In this document: positions 1-5,687 of the stretch, piece by piece
How positions within the stretch are numbered: the first letter of the stretch is position 1
Layout of the letters: each line of letters opens with the position of its first letter
Source: Actinomycetota bacterium
Lineage (GTDB): Bacteria > Actinomycetota > Acidimicrobiia > Acidimicrobiales > Ilumatobacteraceae
Direction of reading: 5' to 3'
DNA: 10,430 nucleotides
Assembly: GCA_010024485.1 (NCBI GenBank)
Contig: RGGX01000033.1
Span: forward strand, 1 to 10,430
Made by a program: the position numbers and the translations under genes
Notes under the pieces: model-generated
The model's input: only the letters and a program-made list of their open reading frames with translations
The model's database searches: none
Told to the model about the DNA's origin: nothing

Positions 1-244
1 TCAGCGTGGATGAGATCGAGCAGTCGCCGCTCTCAACGACCGATTCGGGAGCGGTCGTCGTGGTCGTCGTCTCAGGGACCGCCGTCGTCGAAGCCGGCGC
101 GATGGTGGTCTCGGGAACGGTCGACTCGATCACCTCGACGGTGGTGGTCACCGCGGCAGCCTCGGCGACCGGTTCGGTCTCGTCGGACGCCCCACAGGAG
201 ACGGCGACCGAGGCGGCGAGGAGCAGCACGATCCGCCGATCCAT
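1..244 (-). CDS. Thr-rich lipoprotein, N-terminal part (runs off window start)
   Basis: Partial gene: 81 codons are visible and the frame is still open at the window edge. The protein starts MDRRIVLLLAASVAVSCGAS: two Arg, a hydrophobic stretch (residues 5-15), then AVS-C17, which fits a lipoprotein signal peptide with a slightly loose lipobox (Ala rather than Leu at -3). After Cys17 comes a low-complexity linker rich in Thr, Val, Glu and Ala (about residues 20-70, including a TTTTTT run), then SGDCS, which may begin a folded domain. This is the usual build of an actinobacterial surface lipoprotein with a flexible wall-spanning linker. The ATG was chosen because it directly precedes the signal peptide and lies 8 nt behind a TAGCGT -10-like box. 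The gene follows the VOC gene on the same strand after 45 nt. The function of the missing C-terminal domain cannot be told. Confidence 0.72.
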   Translation of the reverse strand, partial: MDRRIVLLLAASVAVSCGASDETEPVAEAAAVTTTVEVIESTVPETTIAPASTTAVPETTTTTTAPESVVESGDCSISSTL

Positions 245-282
245 GACCCGAGACGCTATCGACGCGCCCACCTCCTCGGGTC
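245..282. repeat. 8-bp perfect inverted repeat bracketing the lipoprotein -10 box
   Basis: GACCCGAG (245-252) and CTCGGGTC (275-282) are exact reverse complements separated by 22 nt. The -10 box (253-258) lies between them. One arm fills the space between the -10 and the start codon; the other covers where the -35 should be. It could be an operator (arm centres about 30 bp apart) or, in RNA reading through from the VOC gene, a long-loop hairpin. There is no U-tract, so a classic terminator is less likely. Confidence 0.45.
253..258 (-). promoter_or_regulatory. -10 box TAGCGT of the lipoprotein gene (leaderless type)
   Basis: Read on the minus strand, TAGCGT is followed by 8 nt and the ATG at 244, so the expected transcription start falls on or next to the A of the start codon. 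No good -35 hexamer is seen. No Shine-Dalgarno sequence lies in the 8 nt before the ATG. The same box-to-start layout recurs before ychF, metG, the thioesterase and bS22 in this window. Confidence 0.5.
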
Positions 283-289
283 GCACCGC

Positions 290-913
290 TCAGTCGAGGG
301 GTTCGGGCGACATGAACGCCACCGCGGTGCCGAGTCCGGCGGCGCGCTCGACGGTCGCGATCCTCCGACCCGGCTGCACGGCGTCTCGCGCCGGCGCGAT
401 CAGACCCCGGGCGTTGGCGACCACCGCGTCCAGGTCGGGAACGGTGAGCACGAACCCCCACAGCGATGTGGGTGCGCCGGGGCGCTCCACCAGTTCGAGG
501 ATGGTGCCGCCTCGGCCAAGGCGGTGGAAGCCCTGACGGACCTGACCGGTGTCTCGGATGCGGCGGAGCCCCTCACCGGTGAGGTGTTCCACAGCGCCCG
601 AGGTGCGCTCGATCGAGTCGGTGACGACGACGACGTGATCGATCGACGCGCCATGAGCCGGTGTGGATCCGGGCTCCGTGTGATCCACCTCCGGTTCGAC
701 GACTCGGACGGGCACCCCGTCGCAGTCGAGATCACTGCCCTCGTCGGACGACTCGAACTCCCAGGACAGCCTTTCCAACGGGGGATCCAGCCATCGCAGG
801 CCGGTCGGGGCGAGACGGAGCGCGCCGTCGAGACTTCGAAGGAGTTCGGGGACGACCGCGTCCCATGCGGACGGGGAACCCGGGAGGATGAGGTTGCTCA
901 GCCGAATCGTCAC
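290..913 (-). CDS. VOC (glyoxalase-fold) family protein
   Basis: 207 residues. The C-terminal half (about 89-205) reads as a VOC domain: a first beta-alpha-beta-beta-beta module starting ASIDHVVVVTDSI and ending GGTILELVE, then a second starting LWGFVLTVPDLDAV and ending GTAVAFMSPE. In VOC enzymes metal ligands often sit on the first strand (here His93) and the last strand (here Glu140) of a module; the second module shows no obvious matching pair, so a metal-free or binding role is possible. The first 88 residues (WDAVVPELLRSL, then an acidic region) resemble a degenerate half-domain. The GTG at 911-913 is the plausible start; a nearby ATG in another frame soon stops. It lies 37 nt behind the bL37-like gene on the same strand and may share its transcript. 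The substrate cannot be predicted. Confidence 0.8.
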   Translation of the reverse strand: MTIRLSNLILPGSPSAWDAVVPELLRSLDGALRLAPTGLRWLDPPLERLSWEFESSDEGSDLDCDGVPVRVVEPEVDHTEPGSTPAHGASIDHVVVVTDSIERTSGAVEHLTGEGLRRIRDTGQVRQGFHRLGRGGTILELVERPGAPTSLWGFVLTVPDLDAVVANARGLIAPARDAVQPGRRIATVERAAGLGTAVAFMSPEPLD

Positions 914-950
914 GGCCGGAGCATGGGAACGTCGGAGACCGGGGTCGGCG

Positions 951-1037
951 TCAGCCGCGACCCATGTTCGGGCGCTTGCCGTGGTTCGCCTTGGAGCGAC
1001 GCAGGCGCGCCTTGCGCTTCTTGGTCTTCTTCGACAT
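951..1037 (-). CDS. bL37-like large-subunit ribosomal protein (28 aa)
   Basis: A 28-residue, very basic protein: starts MSKKTKKRK, continues ARLRRSKANHGKRPN and ends MGRG. The ANHGKRPN ending matches what I recall of bL37, the roughly 24-residue protein found in mycobacterial 50S structures and present in many Actinobacteria, in which a Lys/Arg-rich N-terminus is followed by this motif; here the protein is a few residues longer at the C-terminus. It presumably binds 23S rRNA as an extended peptide. The ATG lies 9 nt behind a TAGACT -10 box with no Shine-Dalgarno sequence, fitting a leaderless mRNA. It sits upstream of the VOC gene and diverges from thioredoxin. It is below the length cut-off of many gene callers. 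Family assignment is from memory of the motif, not from an alignment. Confidence 0.75.
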   Translation of the reverse strand: MSKKTKKRKARLRRSKANHGKRPNMGRG

Positions 1038-1046
1038 AGGACGGCG

Positions 1047-1074
1047 AGTCTACGGCCGTCGGTCGGTCTCGCAA
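1047..1074 (-). promoter_or_regulatory. Promoter of the bL37-like gene (leaderless)
   Basis: On the minus strand, TTGCGA (1074-1069) and TAGACT (1052-1047) are separated by 16 nt and match sigma-70-type -35 and -10 hexamers. The start codon begins 9 nt after the -10, so transcription should begin at or just before the ATG. The 5-bp repeat ACGGC/GCCGT (1041-1045 and 1055-1059) surrounds the -10 box. Confidence 0.6.
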
Positions 1075-1098
1075 CCGGCCCACCGGGGTGGATCCGAC

Positions 1099-1124
1099 GG
1101 AATAGTCCGAACCTCCCGGCTGTT
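1099..1124 (+). promoter_or_regulatory. SigR/SigH-type (thiol-stress) promoter of thioredoxin
   Basis: GGAAT at 1099-1103 and GTT at 1122-1124 are separated by exactly 18 nt. GGAAT-N18-GTT is the known consensus of Streptomyces SigR and mycobacterial SigH, which drive thioredoxin-system genes under disulfide stress. The expected transcription start is about 1131-1135, giving a leader of about 57-61 nt to the thioredoxin ATG at 1192. Sequence match and target gene agree; the sigma factor itself is not in the window. Confidence 0.65.
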
Positions 1125-1191
1125 GTCATCGGAGCCGAACATGAGCGAGAACACTCTCGCGACGCGTTCTCCGACACGACAGGACACCACG

Positions 1192-1563
1192 ATGAGCACC
1201 ACCGAACTGACACTCGACACCTTCGAGAGCACCGTGACCGCCGACGGGATCACCTTCGTCGACTTCTGGGCCGAGTGGTGCGGTCCCTGCAAGATGTTCG
1301 GGCCGATCTTCGAGGAGACCGCCTCGGAGAACCCGGATGTGACCTTCGCGAAGGTCAACACCGAGGCCGAACAGCAGCTCGCCGGCTCGCTCGGGATCAT
1401 GTCGATCCCGACCCTCATGATCTTCCGCGACGGGGTGCAGCTCTTCGCTCAGCCCGGCGCCCTCCCCAAGGGCGCCCTCGACGACCTGTTGCGTCAGGTC
1501 CGCGAACTCGACATGGACGAGGTTCGCGCCCAGCTCGCCGACGGAGCCGACTCCCCCAGTTGA
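1192..1563 (+). CDS. trxA: Thioredoxin
   Basis: 123 residues, a single thioredoxin fold. The redox site W29-C30-G31-P32-C33 is canonical, preceded by FVDFWAE, and the cis-proline loop is SIPTLMIF with Pro73. The fold runs about residues 4-105; the last 18 residues form an acidic tail. It should reduce cytosolic disulfides using electrons from thioredoxin reductase, which is not in this window. The start at 1192 has an AGGA at 1181-1184 (7-nt spacing) and gives a normal thioredoxin N-terminus. An upstream in-frame ATG at 1141 (GGAG at 1131-1134) would add 17 polar residues; a transcript from the SigR-type promoter would begin close to that GGAG, so 1192 is preferred. The gene stands alone, divergent from bL37 and followed by hairpins. 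Several thioredoxin paralogs are usual in Actinobacteria, so the symbol denotes function. Confidence 0.93.
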   Translation: MSTTELTLDTFESTVTADGITFVDFWAEWCGPCKMFGPIFEETASENPDVTFAKVNTEAEQQLAGSLGIMSIPTLMIFRDGVQLFAQPGALPKGALDDLLRQVRELDMDEVRAQLADGADSPS

Positions 1564-1606
1564 TCCGTCGCGGCGTCGGGGCTCCCCCAGCCCCTTGACG
1601 CCGGAT

Positions 1607-1634
1607 GCGATGTCGATGCCCCCCTCGACATCGC
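1607..1634 (+). terminator. Hairpin terminator after thioredoxin
   Basis: A perfect 10-bp stem, GCGATGTCGA (1607-1616) with TCGACATCGC (1625-1634), closes an 8-nt C-rich loop. It lies 43 nt past the thioredoxin stop codon. No U-tract follows, as is common for terminators in high-GC actinobacteria. Confidence 0.6.
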
Positions 1635-1643
1635 GTCTCGCTG

Positions 1644-1678
1644 GCCGGCGGTCGGGCCCCCTCCCGACCCCGGCCGGC
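1644..1678 (+). terminator. Second GC-rich hairpin, just upstream of ychF
   Basis: The inner stem GGTCGGG/CCCGACC (1650-1656 and 1663-1669) has a 6-nt loop. An outer GCCGGC/GCCGGC stem (1644-1649 and 1673-1678) extends it past a 3-nt bulge. It is very stable. It could be a second terminator blocking read-through into ychF. It ends only 2 nt before the ychF -10 box and occupies the -35 region. Confidence 0.5.
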
Positions 1679-1680
1679 GG

Positions 1681-1686
1681 TAGCGT
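1681..1686 (+). promoter_or_regulatory. -10 box TAGCGT of ychF (leaderless type)
   Basis: TAGCGT is followed by 9 nt and the ychF ATG at 1696. No Shine-Dalgarno sequence lies between, and no recognisable -35 hexamer is seen because the region is taken up by a GC hairpin. The architecture matches that of bS22 exactly (TAGCGT-N9-ATG). Confidence 0.5.
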
Positions 1687-1695
1687 CTCCCGGCC

Positions 1696-2784
1696 ATGGA
1701 GCGATTCGGACTCGTCGGCCTGCCGAACGCGGGCAAGAGCTCGCTCTACAACGCGTTGACCGGGGGTGGTGCCCTCGCGGCCCCGTACGCCTTCGCGACC
1801 AAGGACCCCAACATCGGAGTGGCCAAGGTGCCCGACGAACGGCTCGAGCGGCTCGCGGCGATGTCGGCCTCGAAGAACACCATCCACGCCGCTGTCGAGG
1901 TGGTCGACATCGGCGGTCTCGTCGAGGGTGCCTCCAAGGGGGAGGGTCTCGGCAACAAGTTCCTCGCCAACATCCGCGAGGTCGACGCGATCGTGTTCGT
2001 GCTCCGCGCCTTCGCCGACGATGACGTTCCGGGTCCCTCCGATCCCCTCGAGCATCTCCGCGTGGTCGAACTGGAACTGGCCCTCGCCGACCTCGAGACG
2101 GTCGAGAAGCGCCTCGCCGCCGTCGAACGACAGTCGAAACTCGACAAGGGGCTCGGCGACGAGCTCGACGCCCTCCGCGCGGCGGAGTCGGCACTGAGCG
2201 ACGGTCGTCCGCTCTACCGCGCCGGCCTCAGCGCCGCGCACCGTGAGACCCTCGCGCCCTACTTCCTGCTCACCAACCGGCGGGTCCTCGCCGTCGTCAA
2301 CGTCGGAGAGGAGGAACTCGACGCGATCCCCGATGCGGAGGCGCGGGTGGCGGCCGAGTTCAACGACGCCGGGGACAACGTCGAGGTCATCGGCATGTGC
2401 GTCCAACTCGAGGCGGAGGCAGCAGCGATCGCCGATCCCGCAGAACGCGCCGAGATGCTCGAGGGATTCGGCCTCGGCGAGGGGGCGCTCTTCCGGATGG
2501 TGCGCTCCTCGTACCATCTGCTCGGCCTGCGCACCTACTTCACCACCGGCGAGAAGGAGAGTCGGGCCTGGACCTTCTACGAGGGCTCCACCGCGCCGGT
2601 CTGTGCCGGCCGGATCCACTCCGACTTCCAGCGGGGTTTCATTCGGGCCGAGGTGATCGCCTGGGACGAACTGCTCGAACTCGGTTCGTGGCAGGCCGCG
2701 AAGGAGGCTGGTCGACTCCGGGTCGAGGGGAAGGACTACATCGGTCGCGACGGCGACGTGATGGAGTTCCGCTTCAACGTCTGA
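1696..2784 (+). CDS. ychF: Ribosome-associated ATPase/GTPase YchF (OLA1 family)
   Basis: 362 residues, the family's usual length. The G1/Walker A is GLPNAGKSS (8-16), slightly altered from the common GLPNVGKST. G3 is DIGGLVEGAS (71-80), where DIAGLVKGAS is usual. G4 is the YchF-specific NxxE, here NVGE (202-205), the change linked in this family to ATP rather than GTP preference. A helical insertion lies at about 115-195. The C-terminal TGS domain carries YFTTGEKESRAWTF and TAPVCAGRIHSDFQRGF, very typical of YchF. YchF binds ribosomes and affects stress responses and translation start-site use. The ATG at 1696 begins exactly at the first beta strand. It is monocistronic: hairpins lie before it and a 71-nt gap with a hairpin lies after. 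Confidence 0.97.
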   Translation: MERFGLVGLPNAGKSSLYNALTGGGALAAPYAFATKDPNIGVAKVPDERLERLAAMSASKNTIHAAVEVVDIGGLVEGASKGEGLGNKFLANIREVDAIVFVLRAFADDDVPGPSDPLEHLRVVELELALADLETVEKRLAAVERQSKLDKGLGDELDALRAAESALSDGRPLYRAGLSAAHRETLAPYFLLTNRRVLAVVNVGEEELDAIPDAEARVAAEFNDAGDNVEVIGMCVQLEAEAAAIADPAERAEMLEGFGLGEGALFRMVRSSYHLLGLRTYFTTGEKESRAWTFYEGSTAPVCAGRIHSDFQRGFIRAEVIAWDELLELGSWQAAKEAGRLRVEGKDYIGRDGDVMEFRFNV

Positions 2785-2822
2785 CCCGAGCCGAGCCCGA
2801 CGAATCGCCTCTCGGGGACCGT

Positions 2823-2840
2823 CCTCCGCGTCGACGGAGG
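2823..2840 (+). repeat. Hairpin between ychF and the DUF192 gene
   Basis: CCTCCG (2823-2828) pairs with CGGAGG (2835-2840) around a 6-nt loop, 38 nt past the ychF stop. The 3' arm contains GGAGG, a strong anti-16S match lying 15 nt before the DUF192 start codon, somewhat far for normal use. It may be a weak terminator of ychF or a structure that hides this GGAGG. Confidence 0.4.
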
Positions 2841-2849
2841 TGACACACT
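2841..2849 (+). promoter_or_regulatory. Possible extended -10 of the DUF192-rsmI-HAD operon
   Basis: TGA-CACACT reads as a weak extended -10 (TGn plus a hexamer with A2 and T6 conserved), followed by 6 nt and the GTG at 2856. This fits the leaderless pattern of other genes here but matches the consensus less well, and no -35 is visible. Confidence 0.25.
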
Positions 2850-2855
2850 CTGGAC

Positions 2856-3194
2856 GTGCCCTGGCTCGTCAACGACACCCGTGTGATGGCCTCGACCGAG
2901 ATCGCCGAGTCGCGCTCGGAGCGTCGCCGCGGCCTGCTCGGACGCGACGATCTCGACGGGGCACTGGTGCTGCGGCCGTGTCGCTGGGTGCACACCGTCG
3001 GAATGCGGTTCCCGCTCGATGTGGCCTATCTCGATCGAGACGGGGTCGTCATCAAGACGGCGCGAATACAACGTCACCGTGTCGGGGTGCCCGTGCTGAC
3101 CGCTCGCACGATCATCGAGGCCCGAGCCGGCGCGTTCGCTCGCTGGGGGCTCCGGGTGGGAGACCACATCGAGATCAGGGACGACGACCGGTGA
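2856..3194 (+). CDS. DUF192 family protein
   Basis: 112 residues, a single DUF192 domain (PF02643). The family signatures are RRGLLGRDDL (24-33), HTVGMRFPLDVAYLD (46-60), and near the end IIEARAGAFARWGLRVGD (86-103). Many DUF192 proteins carry a signal peptide; this one starts straight into the domain (MPWLVNDTRVMAST), so it is probably cytosolic. The biochemical role of the family is not settled and I assign none. GTG at 2856 is the start; the upstream GGAGG is 15 nt away and partly in a hairpin. Its stop codon overlaps the rsmI start by 4 nt (GTGA), so the two are translationally coupled and lead a three-gene operon. Confidence 0.88.
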   Translation: MPWLVNDTRVMASTEIAESRSERRRGLLGRDDLDGALVLRPCRWVHTVGMRFPLDVAYLDRDGVVIKTARIQRHRVGVPVLTARTIIEARAGAFARWGLRVGDHIEIRDDDR

Positions 3195-4045
3195 GCGGCG
3201 CCCTCCACCTCATCTCGACCCCGATCGGCAACCTCTCAGACATCTCACCGCGGGCGATCGAAGCGATCGCCGCGGCCGACCTCGTGTGTTGCGAGGACAC
3301 CCGTCGCACCGGCCGACTGCTCCAGCACCTCGGCGTCTCGGCTCGACGGCTGGCGGTCTGCAATGAGCACACCGAGTTCGACCTCATCGGCGAGGTCATC
3401 GACCTCGTGGCGTCGGGTGCATCGGTCGCGGTGGTCAGCGACGCGGGCACTCCGGCGCTGTCGGATCCCGGCTCGCGCCTGGTGGCGGCCGCCGCCGCGG
3501 CCGGACTGCGGGTCGAGGCCGTGCCCGGGCCGAGCGCGCTCCTGGCGGCCCTGGTGGTGAGTGGCCTCGACACCTCGAGGTTCTCCTTCGAGGGCTTCCT
3601 CCCGAGATCGGGGCGCGACCGGGCGGAACGACTCACCGACGTGGCTTCGAGCGATGCCACGGTCGTGCTCTACGAGGCCCCCCACCGCCTCGAGCGCACC
3701 CTCGTCGATCTGCGTGAGGTCTGCGGGGACGACCGACCCGTGGCGATCTCGAGGGAGCTGACCAAGATCCACGAGGAGACGATCCGGGGGACGCTCGGCG
3801 AGATCGAGGTGGGCGCACCGCGAGGTGAGTACGTGATCGTCCTCGGTGCTCGACCGACCCCGGACACACCGGTCGACGAGTCGACGATCCGTCGGATGCT
3901 CGAGGGCGAGCTGGCCGCCGGGGCATCGCGCCGCGACGCCGCGAGCGCGGTGGCGAGGCGACTCGGTGTGCCGCGTCGCACGGCCTACGATCTGGTCATC
4001 GCGATGGCGAAGGAACCCGACACCGATCCGGGAACGGACCGATGA
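3191..4045 (+). CDS. rsmI: 16S rRNA (cytidine1402-2'-O)-methyltransferase RsmI
   Basis: 284 residues. RsmI uses S-adenosylmethionine to methylate the ribose of C1402 in the 30S decoding centre. The tetrapyrrole-methylase fold signatures are all present: STPIGNLSD (9-17), CEDTRRT (34-40), NEHTE (59-63), VVSDAGTPALSDPG (81-94), VPGPSA (111-116), GFLPRSG (135-141), YEAPHR (161-166), RELTKIHEE (188-196) and GEYVIVLG (212-219). The C-terminal 60 residues are a small helical tail ending in a helix-turn-helix-like region (SRRDAASAVARRLGVPRRTAYDL, about 246-272), usual for the family. The GTG at 3191 overlaps the DUF192 stop and has AGGGA at 3177-3181. The gene ends in a 4-nt ATGA overlap with the HAD gene. 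rsmI lying near metG-tatD-rsmA-ispE matches mycobacterial gene order. Confidence 0.96.
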   Translation: MSGALHLISTPIGNLSDISPRAIEAIAAADLVCCEDTRRTGRLLQHLGVSARRLAVCNEHTEFDLIGEVIDLVASGASVAVVSDAGTPALSDPGSRLVAAAAAAGLRVEAVPGPSALLAALVVSGLDTSRFSFEGFLPRSGRDRAERLTDVASSDATVVLYEAPHRLERTLVDLREVCGDDRPVAISRELTKIHEETIRGTLGEIEVGAPRGEYVIVLGARPTPDTPVDESTIRRMLEGELAAGASRRDAASAVARRLGVPRRTAYDLVIAMAKEPDTDPGTDR

Positions 4046-4881
4046 GCGAGTACGTCCACGTCGCATCGAGCGGTCCGAGCGCCGCCTTCTTCGACCTCGA
4101 TAGGACCCTCATCAGCGGGTCGTCGGCGTTCACGTTGGCGCGCGCCGCGCAGAGCGCCCGGCTCATGCCGACCCGTGAGTTGTTGCGCGACGCCCTCGGC
4201 GCCGCGCTGTTCAAGCTCCGCGGCGACCACGGCAACGACGTCGCTGCCGATGCCCGCGACCGCATCCTCGGCTTCATCGGAGGGCAGCGGCGCGACGATC
4301 TGCAGTCGCTGAACGAACGGGTCATTCCGACCCTCCTCGGCCGCATCCGCCCGGAGGCGCGACGCCTGCTCGACATCCACCGTCATGCGAACCGCTCGAC
4401 GTTCATCGTGTCGGCCGCGCCGCAGGAGATCGTCGAGCCGCTCGCGCTCTCCCTCGGCATGACCGGAGCGATCGGCACCCGCGGTGAGGTGCACGACGGC
4501 GTGTACACCGGTGAGCTGGAGGGACCGTTCTGCTACGGCGAGGGCAAGGTGGAGGCGATCGAGCAGTTGGCCCGATGGGACAACCTCGACCTGGCCCAGT
4601 GCTACGCCTACAGCGACTCCTCGAGCGACCTGCCGATGCTGTCAGCGGTCGGACATCCCGTGGTGGTCAATCCCGACGGCAGGCTCGAACGGCACGCGCG
4701 ACGCAATGGTTGGCCGATCGTGCACTTCCGTCAGCGGTCGCGCACGGTCATCCGTCGGGTGCTGGCCGGGGTCGCGACCACCGCCGTCGCTGCCGGTGCG
4801 TTCGCGGTCGGCATGTCGGTGGGCGCCCGGCGAGCGCGGCGCGCGATACCGGTCGTGGCGCGGGTCAGCCGAGCGGGGTGA
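4042..4881 (+). CDS. HAD-IB family hydrolase with C-terminal membrane segment
   Basis: 279 residues. The HAD phosphatase motifs are clear: motif I FFDLDRTLI with nucleophile Asp18 and acid/base Asp20; motif II TFIVSAAP with Ser124; Lys169 as the motif III base; motif IV YSDSSSDLPML with Asp192 and Asp196 for Mg. A helical cap lies between about 25 and 105. This is the SerB-like subfamily IB; actinobacterial members acting on small phosphomonoesters or lysophospholipid-type substrates share this form, but the substrate here is not known. Residues 237-262 (VIRRVLAGVATTAVAAGAFAVG...) form a hydrophobic segment followed by Arg-rich residues, so the enzyme is probably tethered to the inner face of the membrane. 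The ATG overlaps the rsmI stop by 4 nt. Its 3' end overlaps the convergent thioesterase gene by 17 nt. Confidence 0.88.
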   Translation: MSEYVHVASSGPSAAFFDLDRTLISGSSAFTLARAAQSARLMPTRELLRDALGAALFKLRGDHGNDVAADARDRILGFIGGQRRDDLQSLNERVIPTLLGRIRPEARRLLDIHRHANRSTFIVSAAPQEIVEPLALSLGMTGAIGTRGEVHDGVYTGELEGPFCYGEGKVEAIEQLARWDNLDLAQCYAYSDSSSDLPMLSAVGHPVVVNPDGRLERHARRNGWPIVHFRQRSRTVIRRVLAGVATTAVAAGAFAVGMSVGARRARRAIPVVARVSRAG

Positions 4882-5683
4882 GCGCGAGTTGACGCGACTG
4901 GGCGACGAGCCGGCCGGTTGAGTCCCAGACCTCGCCGTCTTCCTCAAACATCCCGTCGGCGATGAACCGAGATCGGTAGACACACGCGAGTGGGCCCGGA
5001 GCCGGCACCCCGCGGATGTGCGCGGTGAGTTCCACCGTCGGCACCCACAGCACCGGAAGGTCGGAGTTGAACACCGGCGGAGGAAACGCGTCGACGACAA
5101 GCAGGAGCGCGATCGGGTCGATCTCGGAACCGTCGGCGAACTCGAACCATCCCCGCATCTCCGCCGTCCCGCTCGGCCTGCCCTCGCGGAAACCGGCGCA
5201 CTCCGGGTCGAGTCGCATCGCGAACCGGGCGAAGATCGTCGGCATGGGCTGATCCGGCCCGGGTCGGTCAACGACGCAGTCGGCGTAGTCGGGCAACCGC
5301 GGTGGGGCCCCGGCGATGATCGAGGGGGCCGACGGGTCGCCGACACCGAAGGCACCGAGCAGCCGCATCACCTCGCGACCGGAGGCGTCCGACACCATGG
5401 TCGCGGTGGCGGTCGCGATCCTCCGACCGATCTTGACCACCTCGACGGTGACCGTGTGGGGTCCGGGGAGTCCCGGCGAGAGGTAGTGGGCGGTGACGGT
5501 CAGCGGAGGTCGCCCGACCACCTCGGACATGGCGCGTCCCGCCATCGCGAGCAGGTACCCACCGTTGGCGTTACCGCCGATGTCCCACCCGTCGACCACC
5601 TCGCAGTCGAAGACGGTCGAGGGCCCGTCGCGGTCGGCCTCGCGGGGCGTCACGGCTGTCGCGACGGCGAACTCCCCGGGCAC
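4865..5683 (-). CDS. Acyl-CoA thioesterase-like protein (double hotdog)
   Basis: 272 residues. Two hotdog-like halves are visible. The N-terminal half has WDIGGNANGGYLLAMAGRA (33-51), in which NGGYLLA is typical of the central helix of TesB-like thioesterases, followed by VTAHYLSP and the strand-rich VEVVKIGRRIATATATM. The C-terminal half has GWFEFADG, then ALLLVVDAFPPPVF (192-205) with the Asp-Ala-Phe-Pro-Pro element and Asp198 as a catalytic candidate, then PTVELTAHIRG. It should hydrolyse acyl-CoA or a related thioester, with unknown chain length. The GTG at 5683 lies 7 nt behind a TAGCGT box; the longer open frame upstream runs backwards through metG and is not coding. It is transcribed alone, diverging from metG and converging with the HAD gene. 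Confidence 0.86.
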   Translation of the reverse strand: MPGEFAVATAVTPREADRDGPSTVFDCEVVDGWDIGGNANGGYLLAMAGRAMSEVVGRPPLTVTAHYLSPGLPGPHTVTVEVVKIGRRIATATATMVSDASGREVMRLLGAFGVGDPSAPSIIAGAPPRLPDYADCVVDRPGPDQPMPTIFARFAMRLDPECAGFREGRPSGTAEMRGWFEFADGSEIDPIALLLVVDAFPPPVFNSDLPVLWVPTVELTAHIRGVPAPGPLACVYRSRFIADGMFEEDGEVWDSTGRLVAQSRQLALTPLG

Positions 5684-5687
5684 GACG

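Noticed and set aside
1083..1094. Short inverted repeat near CCACCGGGGTGG between bL37 and thioredoxin
   Set aside because: Five-base arms in GC-rich DNA are common, and it does not align with either promoter's core elements.
290..1213. Long minus-strand open frame of 307 codons
   Set aside because: Only the part from 913 down to 290 reads as a VOC protein. The upstream extension crosses the bL37 gene, its promoter and the thioredoxin promoter with no recognisable protein.
1126..2619. 497-codon minus-strand open frame opposite thioredoxin and ychF
   Set aside because: It is antisense to two well-identified genes and rich in Arg, Glu and Gly, the usual shadow of high-GC coding sequence. No domain is recognised.
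2796..2816. CCCGA/TCGGG pairing just after ychF
   Set aside because: Five base pairs with an 11-nt loop is too weak to call a terminator beside the better hairpin at 2823-2840.
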